From Vampirovibrionales bacterium (GTDB lineage: Bacteria; Cyanobacteriota; Vampirovibrionia; Vampirovibrionales; JAGQHJ01), in NCBI GenBank assembly GCA_025451145.1, contig JANWKX010000144.1, forward strand, positions 1 to 12,529: a stretch of 12,529 nt of DNA. Direction: 5' to 3'. The notes under the pieces are model-generated. The model made no database searches. It was not told the origin of the DNA and saw nothing but the letters and a program-made list of their open reading frames with translations. Of this stretch, positions 1-5,334 are shown piece by piece. Both the position numbers and the translations under genes were made by a program. Position 1 is the stretch's first letter; each line of letters starts with the position of its first letter.

Positions 1-772
1 GCTTTTACCCCAATATGATCTGGCCATTTGCGTGGATTGTGGTGCCGCCGATCGCTTGGGACCCGCAAAACCGTATTTTTTGAATGCCAAGCAATCCATT
101 AATATTGATCACCACATTAGCAATAGTCGTTTCGGGAAAATCAATATTATCGATACAGAAGCCGGAGCCAGCGGCGAGGTTGTGGCCGATTTGCTGATGG
201 GCAATGATATTCCCATTCCCTCAGCGGCAGCAACTTGCTTATATACAGCGATTTTGACCGATACGGGCGGCTTTAAGTATTCCAGCACCAGTCCCAAAAT
301 CTTTGACATGGTCGCAACCCTAACGCGTTTAGGGGCAAACCCTGAGGATATTTATCGGCATATTTACGAAGAGGCCCCCAAGGCCCAGATTCTTCTTCAT
401 GCGGCAGCAGTGACCCAGGCAAAATTTAACGCCACAAGTACATTATGCTGGTCAACCGTCACCCAAGACATGTTACGTGAATTTGGCGCCACGGAAGATC
501 ATATTGAAGGCTTGGTAGAAACCCTGAGGCGGATTAATACGGTCCTGATTGCGGCCATGTTCAAGGAAACCAAGCATGGGCATACCAAGATAAGCTTAAG
601 AAGCGACTCTCCCTTTATTAATGTGGCCGATGTCACCGCCTGCTGGGGTGGGGGTGGTCACAAAATGGCGGCAGGCTGTACCATCGAAAAGTCCCCGGCT
701 GAGGCCGAAAAAGAACTCATTCCCATTCTGGAAGCCTGTATTGAGGCCACCCGTGGTCTGACCACTGCTTAA
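1..772 (+). CDS. nrnA: DHH/DHHA1 phosphoesterase, NrnA-like (5' end outside window)
   Basis: This is the C-terminal 256 residues of a DHH-superfamily phosphoesterase; the frame is open from base 2. NrnA-type enzymes are cytoplasmic Mn-dependent hydrolases that degrade very short RNA oligonucleotides and often dephosphorylate pAp. The fragment shows an Asp-containing VDCGAADRLG segment (about residues 11-20), the family signature IDHH (35-38) and a DTGGF motif (87-91). A glycine-rich GGGGHKMAAG motif near residues 215-225 marks the DHHA1 substrate-binding domain. Family members are about 320 aa, so some 60-70 N-terminal residues with the first metal-binding motif lie upstream. A GTG at base 32 is in frame but falls inside the conserved core, so it is not the start. 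The gene converges on the DJ-1-like gene with 21 bases between the stops and no obvious terminator. The family call is firm; the exact substrate (nanoRNA, pAp or cyclic dinucleotide products) is inferred. Confidence 0.88.
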   Translation, partial: LLPQYDLAICVDCGAADRLGPAKPYFLNAKQSINIDHHISNSRFGKINIIDTEAGASGEVVADLLMGNDIPIPSAAATCLYTAILTDTGGFKYSSTSPKIFDMVATLTRLGANPEDIYRHIYEEAPKAQILLHAAAVTQAKFNATSTLCWSTVTQDMLREFGATEDHIEGLVETLRRINTVLIAAMFKETKHGHTKISLRSDSPFINVADVTACWGGGGHKMAAGCTIEKSPAEAEKELIPILEACIEATRGLTTA

Positions 773-793
773 GCCATTGAAATAAATTTGAAT

Positions 794-1333
794 CTAAACC
801 GCGGTTGCGGCCTTTAATGTCTGGGCAATGGCTTCGGCAAATGCTTTTGCTGCGTGAGGCCCATTGGCTGTAATCAGATGCCCATCGGTGACCACATCCT
901 GATTGAGGTAGCTAACCCCTGCCTTTTCAAAGGCTTCAAGAGATTCTGGCATCTCCCAAACGGTTGCAGATTTTCCGGTTATAACACCGGCATTGGCCAG
1001 AACGACACCTGACAAACAGATGGCGGAGACCACTTTACCTTGCTGATAAAAGGTTTTAACGAGGTTCCGCAAATCTTCATTTTGCCAAAGATATTCAGGA
1101 GATCCCATGCCGCCGACAACCACCAATGCGTCATAATCTTTGGGATGAATATCGCTTAAGGTATGGGCCACTTTATATGACCCTCCCAACATGCCTTTTG
1201 CGTCACCCGTTCGGGTACTGGCAACAGTGACCGCCCAATGATGGGTTTTTGTGAAGCATTCGTAGGGCTCAAACAGTTCTTCATCTCGAAACTGATCGGG
1301 GGCAATGATCATTAATATCTGATGTTGGTCCAT
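794..1333 (-). CDS. DJ-1/PfpI (class I glutamine amidotransferase-like) family protein
   Basis: A 179-aa protein of the DJ-1/PfpI superfamily, whose members include deglycases, chaperones and proteases. The N-terminal beta-strand ILMIIAPDQFRDEEL carries the conserved Glu (about residue 18 or 19). VVVGGMGSPEYLW (71-83) is the typical Gly-rich turn. VSAICLSGVVLANAGVI (102-118) holds the nucleophile-elbow Cys106. In PfpI the residue after this Cys is His; here it is Leu107, so the classical Cys-His arrangement is missing and protease activity is doubtful. The ATG at 1333 is chosen over an upstream in-frame ATG at 1363 because GGAGGA lies 7 bases before it. A good sigma70-type promoter lies just upstream (1384-1412, minus strand). 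No signal peptide is visible, so it is probably cytoplasmic. The family is clear; the function, perhaps stress or carbonyl detoxification, is only inferred. Confidence 0.87.
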   Translation of the reverse strand: MDQHQILMIIAPDQFRDEELFEPYECFTKTHHWAVTVASTRTGDAKGMLGGSYKVAHTLSDIHPKDYDALVVVGGMGSPEYLWQNEDLRNLVKTFYQQGKVVSAICLSGVVLANAGVITGKSATVWEMPESLEAFEKAGVSYLNQDVVTDGHLITANGPHAAKAFAEAIAQTLKAATAV

Positions 1334-1383
1334 CGGCCTTTCCTCCTTATATGTAAAATACACACTTCACCGAAATGTCCTTA

Positions 1384-1412
1384 ATCATAAATGATCCGGG
1401 GTGCCATCTCAA
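1384..1412 (-). promoter_or_regulatory. Sigma70-type promoter of the DJ-1-like gene
   Basis: On the minus strand TTGAGA (1412-1407), a 17-base spacer and TATGAT (1389-1384) match the sigma70 consensus at five of six bases in each box. Transcription would start near 1377, giving a leader of about 45 bases before the GGAGGA ribosome binding site and the ATG at 1333. It lies downstream of the minus-strand terminator at 1442-1473, so the gene does not depend on read-through from further upstream. Confidence 0.6.
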
Positions 1413-1441
1413 AGGATAAAGAGATTCTTAAGAGGATGGGC

Positions 1442-1473
1442 AAAAAAATACCCAGCCTTGTTATTCGGCTGGG
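1442..1473 (-). terminator. Intrinsic terminator, minus strand, with no gene ahead of it
   Basis: Read on the minus strand, CCCAGCC (1473-1467), a 9-base loop and GGCTGGG (1457-1451) form a perfect 7-bp stem. After TA come seven T residues (1448-1442). This is a textbook rho-independent terminator for leftward transcription. No convincing leftward gene lies to its right; the nearest leftward promoter-like sequence is at 1516-1544. A second small hairpin, ACCTGG/CCAGGT (1478-1494), comes just before it in that transcript. Confidence 0.7.
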
Positions 1474-1515
1474 AAATACCTGGACAGGCCAGGTGATATG
1501 GTTAGCACAAGTCAT

Positions 1516-1544
1516 AAAATAAACCAGACACTTTTCATAATCAA
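1516..1544 (-). promoter_or_regulatory. Candidate minus-strand promoter ahead of an orphan terminator
   Basis: TTGATT (1544-1539), 17 bases, then TATTTT (1521-1516) on the minus strand. The -35 box matches four of six bases and the spacing is ideal; the -10 box is weaker, and such AT-rich matches arise by chance. A transcript starting near 1509 would fold two hairpins and stop at the terminator ending at 1442, giving an RNA of roughly 65-70 bases with no plausible coding content. It could be a small RNA or a leader. Confidence 0.3.
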
Positions 1545-1596
1545 CACTTAAAATGGGAAAAACAGTTGGAAAATTTATTTTGAGGTCCCTTCAGAT

Positions 1597-1613
1597 AAAC
1601 CTGTGTCAGGTTT
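1597..1613. repeat. Small inverted repeat AAACCTG-TGT-CAGGTTT
   Basis: A perfect 7-bp inverted repeat with a 3-base centre. It can be extended to ATAAACCTG/CAGGTTTTAT with one bulged T. It sits alone between the leftward and rightward transcription units, about 110 bases before the first rightward promoter. It could be a protein-binding site or a weak hairpin; the plus strand has only four T residues after the stem. Function is not assignable from sequence. Confidence 0.35.
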
Positions 1614-1721
1614 TATAAGGGTAAAAAGGGGAATTGGGAGGAAAATTTGGGCCGAATTGACGCTAGGACTAGGCCGCAAAATGAACCTTGCAAATCCGAT
1701 TCGTTCGGGCTGTAATGACAT

Positions 1722-1750
1722 TTGTCGATACGTTGCGACATTGCTAAAAT
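1722..1750 (+). promoter_or_regulatory. Upstream candidate promoter of the tRNA-tuf unit (extended -10)
   Basis: TTGTCG (1722-1727), a 17-base spacer, then TAAAAT (1745-1750), with TG one base before the -10 box, which makes it an extended -10 element. A start near 1757 would give about 80 bases of leader before the first tRNA. It lies upstream of a second and better placed promoter, so the unit may have two tandem starts. Confidence 0.5.
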
Positions 1751-1798
1751 GTGCAAGGTATTCAAAACTAATTCTCAAGCTTGGTGCTTTTGAATCAG

Positions 1799-1826
1799 TT
1801 GACTTTGGGGATTGACGACATAAAAT
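1799..1826 (+). promoter_or_regulatory. Main candidate promoter of the tRNA-tuf-rpsJ unit
   Basis: TTGACT (1799-1804), a 16-base spacer and TAAAAT (1821-1826) give five of six matches in each box. Transcription would start near 1833, only a few bases before the first tRNA at 1839, as is common for stable-RNA operons. No other strong rightward promoter is evident before tuf. Confidence 0.65.
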
Positions 1827-1838
1827 CAAATCCCAAGT

Positions 1839-1913
1839 GCCGGTGTAGCTCAATGGCAGAGCAACGGTTTTGTAAACCGTAGGTTGCGGGTTCGAGTCCC
1901 ATCACCGGCTCCA
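1839..1913 (+). tRNA. tRNA-Thr, anticodon TGT (reads ACA and related codons)
   Basis: A complete cloverleaf. The acceptor stem GCCGGTG/CACCGGC is perfect. The D-arm is GCTC/GAGC, and the anticodon arm ACGGT-TTTGTAA-ACCGT has anticodon TGT. The discriminator is T and CCA is encoded. The T-arm GCGGG-TTCGAGT-CCCAT has one G-T pair and one C-A mismatch, which weakens it slightly. It is the first of three tRNAs ahead of tuf and corresponds in position to E. coli thrU. Confidence 0.95.
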
Positions 1914-1929
1914 TCCATAATCCGTGTAT

Positions 1930-2013
1930 GGGCAGGTGTCCGAGTGGTTAATGGAGGCGGTCTGTAAAACCGTTGCGCAAGCTACGTTGGTTCGAATCCA
2001 ACCCTGCCCACCA
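1930..2013 (+). tRNA. tRNA-Tyr, anticodon GTA
   Basis: A class II tRNA with a long variable arm (about 1972-1986) and a perfect acceptor stem GGGCAGG/CCTGCCC. The anticodon loop CTGTAAA has anticodon GTA, and the T-arm GTTGG-TTCGAAT-CCAAC is perfect. The discriminator is A and CCA is encoded. It follows tRNA-Thr(TGT) by 16 bases and is the positional equivalent of E. coli tyrU. Confidence 0.95.
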
Positions 2014-2028
2014 CTCCTTGTCTAACTA

Positions 2029-2071
2029 AGCCTAGCTTGAATCAAGACCGTGGTTTTGTTCAATCAAGGCT
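2029..2071 (+). other. Imperfect hairpin in the spacer between tRNA-Tyr and tRNA-Thr
   Basis: AGCCTAGCTTGAA (2029-2041) pairs with TTCAATCAAGGCT (2059-2071) through 11 of 13 positions across a 17-base loop. It fills most of the 72-base spacer, where a Gly tRNA sits in the E. coli-type cluster. It is not a tRNA: no T-loop consensus or acceptor stem. It may be a processing hairpin that exposes the flanking tRNA ends. It has no T-tract, so it is not a terminator. Confidence 0.4.
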
Positions 2072-2085
2072 CCTGAGAAAGGTCT

Positions 2086-2157
2086 GCCCATGTGGCGCAG
2101 AGGTAGCGCATCCCCTTGGTAAGGGGAAGGCCACGAGTTCGAATCTCGTCATGGGCT
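2086..2157 (+). tRNA. tRNA-Thr, anticodon GGT (reads ACC and ACT); CCA not encoded
   Basis: The cloverleaf has acceptor GCCCATG/CATGGGC, anticodon arm TCCCC-TTGGTAA-GGGGA with anticodon GGT, and a perfect T-arm ACGAG-TTCGAAT-CTCGT. The discriminator is T at 2157. CCA is absent and a T-rich run follows, so this tRNA needs the CCA-adding enzyme, unlike the two tRNAs before it. It is the positional equivalent of E. coli thrT, directly ahead of the elongation factor Tu gene. Confidence 0.95.
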
Positions 2158-2282
2158 TTTTCTTTTTCTATGTTTGTGTTTCACTTGTCACAGATTTTAT
2201 GGTAAAAGTTAAAACTACTCTTTTTTTGATGGCGTTGATAGTACGATAAATGATTTAAAAATAGAAAAAGGAGATACTTAGA
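2158..2282 (+). promoter_or_regulatory. tuf leader, T-rich
   Basis: These 125 bases separate tRNA-Thr(GGT) from tuf. They begin with TTTTTCTTTTT directly after the tRNA and contain a second run of seven T residues (2221-2227), neither with a clear hairpin of its own. TTGTCA at 2185-2190 could be a -35 box, but no good -10 box follows at normal spacing, so I do not call an internal promoter. The leader ends in AAGGAG (2268-2273), 9 bases before the tuf ATG. Confidence 0.4.
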
Positions 2283-3497
2283 ATGGCCCGGGAAAAGTTT
2301 GAACGGAAGAAGCCACACGTCAATATAGGGACTATTGGTCACGTTGACCATGGTAAAACCACCTTAACGGCTGCAATTACCTATGTTTTGTCAGCAGGTG
2401 GTCAGGCACAAGCAACCGCATTTGATCAGATTGACTCTGCCCCTGAGGAAAGAGCACGTGGGATTACCATTGCAACCGCTCACGTTGAATACGAAACCGA
2501 TCAACGTCACTATGCTCACGTAGACTGCCCCGGCCACGCAGATTACGTTAAAAACATGATTACCGGTGCCGCTCAGATGGATGGCGCTATTCTGGTTATC
2601 TCCGCTGCTGATGGTCCGATGCCACAAACCCGTGAGCACATTCTCTTGGCTCGTCAGGTTGGCGTACCCAACATCGTTGTGTTCTTGAACAAATGCGATA
2701 TGGTTGATGATCCTGAACTGTTGGATCTCGTTGAAATGGAAGCTCGCGAACTCTTGAGCCAATACCAGTTTGACGGTGACAACATTCCTTTCGTTCGTGG
2801 ATCTGCCTTAAAATCGTTAGAGCAAATGCAATCTAACCCTGGTAGCAAGCGTGGCGAAAATGAATGGGTTGATAAAATTCATGAGTTGATGGATGCCGTT
2901 GACAGCTACATTCCTGTTCCCGAGCGTCCGATCGATCAGCCTTTCCTTATGCCTATTGAAGATGTCTTCACCATCCCTGGCCGTGGTACCGTTGTAACTG
3001 GTCGTATTGAACGCGGTCAAATCAGAGTGGGTGATGAAGTTGAAATCATCGGTATGGGTGAAACCCGTAAAACCACCGTTACCGGGGTTGAAATGTTCCG
3101 TAAACAACTTGACCACGGCTTGGCTGGTGACAACGTCGGCACCCTGCTTCGTGGTATTGACAAGTCCTCCGTTGAAAGAGGTCAGGTCCTTGCTGCTCCT
3201 GGAAGCATCAAGCCCCACACCAAATTTAAAGCCAACGTTTACGTTCTGAGCAAAGAAGAAGGCGGCCGTCATACCCCATTCTTTAAAGGCTACCGTCCTC
3301 AATTCTATGTCAGAACCACTGACGTAACCGGCACCATTACGTTACCTGATGGCGTTGAAATGGTTATGCCTGGCGATAACATTATGATGGAAGTCGAACT
3401 GATTACCCCTGTTGCAATGGAAGCCGGAATGCGCTTTGCGATTCGCGAAGGCGGCCGCACCGTTGGATCCGGGATTATCGACTCTATCGTATCCTAA
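2283..3497 (+). CDS. tuf: Elongation factor Tu
   Basis: EF-Tu, the GTPase that delivers aminoacyl-tRNA to the ribosomal A site. At 404 aa it is about ten residues longer than the E. coli protein. The G-domain motifs are intact: GHVDHGKT (19-26, P-loop), RGITI (59-63, switch I Thr62), DCPGH (81-85), NKCD (136-139) and SAL (174-176). Domains 2 and 3 follow, ending with the conserved FAIREGGRTVGSGII. The extra residues form an insert around 181-192 (QMQSNPGSKRGE), which resembles the cyanobacterial form. The start is supported by AAGGAG 9 bases upstream and by the canonical MAREKFERKKPH N-terminus. It follows three tRNA genes and precedes rpsJ by 34 bases. No fusA or rpsL/rpsG lies immediately upstream, so this tuf is not inside a normal str operon. 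Another tuf copy elsewhere cannot be excluded. Confidence 0.98.
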   Translation: MAREKFERKKPHVNIGTIGHVDHGKTTLTAAITYVLSAGGQAQATAFDQIDSAPEERARGITIATAHVEYETDQRHYAHVDCPGHADYVKNMITGAAQMDGAILVISAADGPMPQTREHILLARQVGVPNIVVFLNKCDMVDDPELLDLVEMEARELLSQYQFDGDNIPFVRGSALKSLEQMQSNPGSKRGENEWVDKIHELMDAVDSYIPVPERPIDQPFLMPIEDVFTIPGRGTVVTGRIERGQIRVGDEVEIIGMGETRKTTVTGVEMFRKQLDHGLAGDNVGTLLRGIDKSSVERGQVLAAPGSIKPHTKFKANVYVLSKEEGGRHTPFFKGYRPQFYVRTTDVTGTITLPDGVEMVMPGDNIMMEVELITPVAMEAGMRFAIREGGRTVGSGIIDSIVS

Positions 3498-3531
3498 CGT
3501 TTAGAACTTGACTGATGTAGGAAGAAGGAAT

Positions 3532-3864
3532 ATGGCAAAAACAGCACCTCGTAAACCTAAACAACCTCGTGTTCGCATTCGGTTGCAAGCGTTTGATCAC
3601 CGATTATTGGACAGCTCCGCTGACCGTATTGTCGAAGTGGCCAAGCAAAGCAATTGCAAGGTGGTCGGTCCTATTCCGCTTCCTACACATCGTCAGGTTT
3701 TCTGCGTACTTCGGTCGCCTCATGCCGACAAGAAGTCCAGAGAGCACTTTGAAGTCAGAACCCACAAGCGCGTCATTGACATTGTTGATCCGTCTCATGA
3801 GACCATGGATCAGCTCAGTCGGATTGACATGCCAGCTGGGGTCGACATCGAAGTCAAACTCTAA
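3532..3864 (+). CDS. rpsJ: 30S ribosomal protein S10
   Basis: S10, a small-subunit head protein that in E. coli also partners NusB in antitermination. It has 110 aa, about 103 being usual; the excess is a basic N-terminal MAKTAPRKPKQPR. Diagnostic stretches are RIRLQAFDHRLLD (15-27), GPIPLPT (46-52), REHFEVRTHKR (70-80) and the C-terminal PAGVDIEVKL. I use the ATG at 3532, preceded by TAGGAAGAAGG; an in-frame TTG at 3508 would add eight residues with no family match. The tuf-rpsJ adjacency is the arrangement seen in cyanobacteria. A strong hairpin follows 15 bases after the stop, so S10 probably ends the tRNA-tuf transcript. Confidence 0.97.
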   Translation: MAKTAPRKPKQPRVRIRLQAFDHRLLDSSADRIVEVAKQSNCKVVGPIPLPTHRQVFCVLRSPHADKKSREHFEVRTHKRVIDIVDPSHETMDQLSRIDMPAGVDIEVKL

Positions 3865-3879
3865 GCTGAATCGACTTGT

Positions 3880-3906
3880 AAATGGTGCCTGAAAAGGCAC
3901 CATTTT
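3880..3906 (+). terminator. Probable intrinsic terminator after rpsJ
   Basis: A perfect 10-bp stem, AAATGGTGCC (3880-3889) with GGCACCATTT (3896-3905), closes a TGAAAA loop. The T-tract is short, TTTT ending at 3906, so termination may be partial. It separates tuf-rpsJ from the rplC unit. An attenuator or mRNA-stabilising role is possible. Confidence 0.55.
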
Positions 3907-3934
3907 GAGTCCCAGGGATTTGATGGCATCATGC

Positions 3935-3963
3935 TTGATAAAGATTCAGGTTTGTACTACAGT
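3935..3963 (+). promoter_or_regulatory. Candidate promoter of the rplC-rplR unit
   Basis: TTGATA (3935-3940), a 17-base spacer and TACAGT (3958-3963) give five and four matches to the sigma70 boxes. It follows the hairpin at 3880-3906 and would leave a leader of about 55 bases before rplC. That leader holds a six-codon open frame (3989-4009) and purine-rich sequence, but nothing I recognise as the L4-binding leader known from E. coli. Confidence 0.4.
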
Positions 3964-4024
3964 TAAAATCCCAACAAATTTCCCCGTTATGATTAAGGAA
4001 GAAGCGTAAGAAAGCGAAGGAACT

Positions 4025-4681
4025 ATGGCTTTTCCAGGAGCAATTGGAAAAAAACGTGGCATGACCCAAGTGTTTGACGATAATGGGTCCGCTGTCCCGG
4101 TCACAGTGATTGAGCTGCTTCCTTTAACCGTGACTCAGGTCAAAACAAAAGCTAACGATGGTTACACTGCTGTCCAGGTTGGCTACCAGGAGTCCAAAGA
4201 GAAGCATTTATCAAAAGCTGAACAAGGGCATTTCAAGAAAAACAACTTGAAACTCCACCGACATATAAAAGAGTTTCGTTTACCGGAATCAGATATCGCT
4301 CAATATAGCGTAGGGCAACTCATTAGTCCTGAGTTTTTGTCCGGCATTGAGCGGGTGAATGTTTCTGGCCGATCCATCGGTAAGGGGTTTCAAGGCCGGA
4401 TTAAATTGCATAATTTCGCCAGAGGCCCGATGTCTCACGGTTCAAAGTCCCACCGTCTGCCAGGCTCTATTGGGGCTGGTACGACACCTGGGCGAGTCTT
4501 TAAGGGACTTAAGATGGCTGCCCATATGGGTGACAACAATACCACCGTTGAGAACTTAAAAGTTGTTCTAGTGGATACAGAGAAAAACATCTTGTTGGTC
4601 AAGGGTGCCGTTCCTGGCAAATCCGGCGCCACCCTCTTTATCCGTCCCCGTAAAACCCTCAATAGTGGGAAGGAGAAATAA
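4025..4681 (+). CDS. rplC: 50S ribosomal protein L3
   Basis: L3 is an early-assembly protein of the large subunit whose extended loop reaches the peptidyl-transferase centre. The 218-aa length is normal. The N-terminus IGKKRGMTQVFDDNG (7-21), GKGFQG (119-124) and SHGSKSHRLPGSIG (137-150), then TPGRVFKG and MAAHMG, are family hallmarks. Where E. coli has the Gln methylated by PrmB, this sequence reads SIGAGTTPG, so that modification is not expected. The start has AAGGA only 3 bases upstream, with further purine-rich sequence before it. It is the first gene of the long S10-spc unit and sits 2 bases from rplD. Confidence 0.97.
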   Translation: MAFPGAIGKKRGMTQVFDDNGSAVPVTVIELLPLTVTQVKTKANDGYTAVQVGYQESKEKHLSKAEQGHFKKNNLKLHRHIKEFRLPESDIAQYSVGQLISPEFLSGIERVNVSGRSIGKGFQGRIKLHNFARGPMSHGSKSHRLPGSIGAGTTPGRVFKGLKMAAHMGDNNTTVENLKVVLVDTEKNILLVKGAVPGKSGATLFIRPRKTLNSGKEK

Positions 4682-4683
4682 GC

Positions 4684-5334
4684 ATGGCCATTACTGCTGA
4701 AAAAATCAATGCCAAGGGGCAAAAAAGCGGCACTGTTGATTTAGCCGAAACCATTTTTGGCTTAACCCCCAACACTCATGTGATGCACCAGGCGGTTCGT
4801 CGTGAATTGGCTAATGGTCGCTCTGGAAGCGCTAACTCTAAGACCCGCGCTGAGGTTCGTGGTGGTGGACGTAAGCCTTGGAAGCAAAAAGGAACCGGTC
4901 GTGCCCGTGCTGGAAGTATCCGCAGTCCGTTATGGCGTGGCGGCGGTGTGATTTTTGGGCCTCAACCTCGTGATTTCTCTTTTGAGTTGCCCAAAAAGAT
5001 GCGTCGATTAGCTATTAAATCCGCGCTGTCTGTGGCGGCTCAAGAGGCTAAGCTGCATGTGGTTGACGATTTTTCCTTTATTCAAGAACCCAAAACCAAG
5101 TTGGTGAACCAACTGATTGAGCAAATGGGCTTGAAGTCGAAAAAAATCTTGGTGTTGGCGGATTACAAGGCCCCTGAAAACCAACATTTAGCCCTTGCTG
5201 CTCGCAATTTGCCTGAAGTAAAGCTAAGATTGCCTTTAAACTTAAGTGTAAAGGATTTGATCCTGGCCGATGCCGTGATTGCGACAGAGCAAGCACTTCA
5301 AGAGATCAACGAAAGGTTTGGCAATCATGAGTAA
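4684..5334 (+). CDS. rplD: 50S ribosomal protein L4
   Basis: L4 lines the peptide exit tunnel; in E. coli it also represses its own operon. The 216-aa length is usual. The tunnel loop runs from about residue 59 to 88, with GGGRKPWKQKGTGRARAGS and then RSPLWRGGG, and is followed by the globular part with FELPKKMRRLA and VLADY. AAGGAG lies ahead of the ATG. The last eight bases overlap the start of rplW (ATGAGTAA), suggesting translational coupling. Whether it regulates this operon is unknown. Confidence 0.97.
   Translation: MAITAEKINAKGQKSGTVDLAETIFGLTPNTHVMHQAVRRELANGRSGSANSKTRAEVRGGGRKPWKQKGTGRARAGSIRSPLWRGGGVIFGPQPRDFSFELPKKMRRLAIKSALSVAAQEAKLHVVDDFSFIQEPKTKLVNQLIEQMGLKSKKILVLADYKAPENQHLALAARNLPEVKLRLPLNLSVKDLILADAVIATEQALQEINERFGNHE

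Larger units (their letters stand above)
1334..1838. other. Intergenic stretch of about 505 bases between the DJ-1-like gene and the tRNA cluster
   Basis: I see no convincing protein gene here; open frames on both strands have no family resemblance, no good ribosome binding site, and in one case overlap the tRNA promoter and tRNA. The stretch holds the DJ-1 promoter (1384-1412, -), an intrinsic terminator (1442-1473, -), small hairpins at 1478-1494 and 1597-1613, a candidate leftward promoter (1516-1544), and two rightward promoters for the tRNA-tuf unit (1722-1750 and 1799-1826). Bases 1620-1720 show nothing I can assign. Confidence 0.6.

Noticed and set aside
1603..1815. A 70-codon open frame on the plus strand in the same stretch
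   Set aside because: It contains one promoter and the start of another, its composition is not protein-like and it resembles no known protein.
1575..1853. A 92-codon open frame on the minus strand upstream of the tRNAs
   Set aside because: It overlaps the tRNA promoter and the start of tRNA-Thr(TGT), has no family resemblance and no convincing ribosome binding site.
2014..2085. A Gly tRNA between tRNA-Tyr and tRNA-Thr
   Set aside because: No acceptor pairing, TTCRA T-loop or TCC/GCC anticodon arm could be found in the spacer.
2037..2249. A 70-codon open frame on the plus strand between tRNA-Tyr and tuf
   Set aside because: It reads through the whole of tRNA-Thr(GGT) and its T-rich tail, so its residues simply translate the tRNA.
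2226..2252. A promoter directly ahead of tuf (TTGATG with a downstream A/T-rich box)
   Set aside because: The spacing is about 15 bases or less and the -10 match is poor, so I could not support it.
3508..3531. An earlier TTG start for rpsJ
   Set aside because: It adds residues with no S10 family match, while the ATG at 3532 gives the canonical basic N-terminus.
3989..4009. A six-codon open frame in the rplC leader
   Set aside because: It has no clear ribosome binding site and is too short to support; a leader-peptide role would need conservation data.
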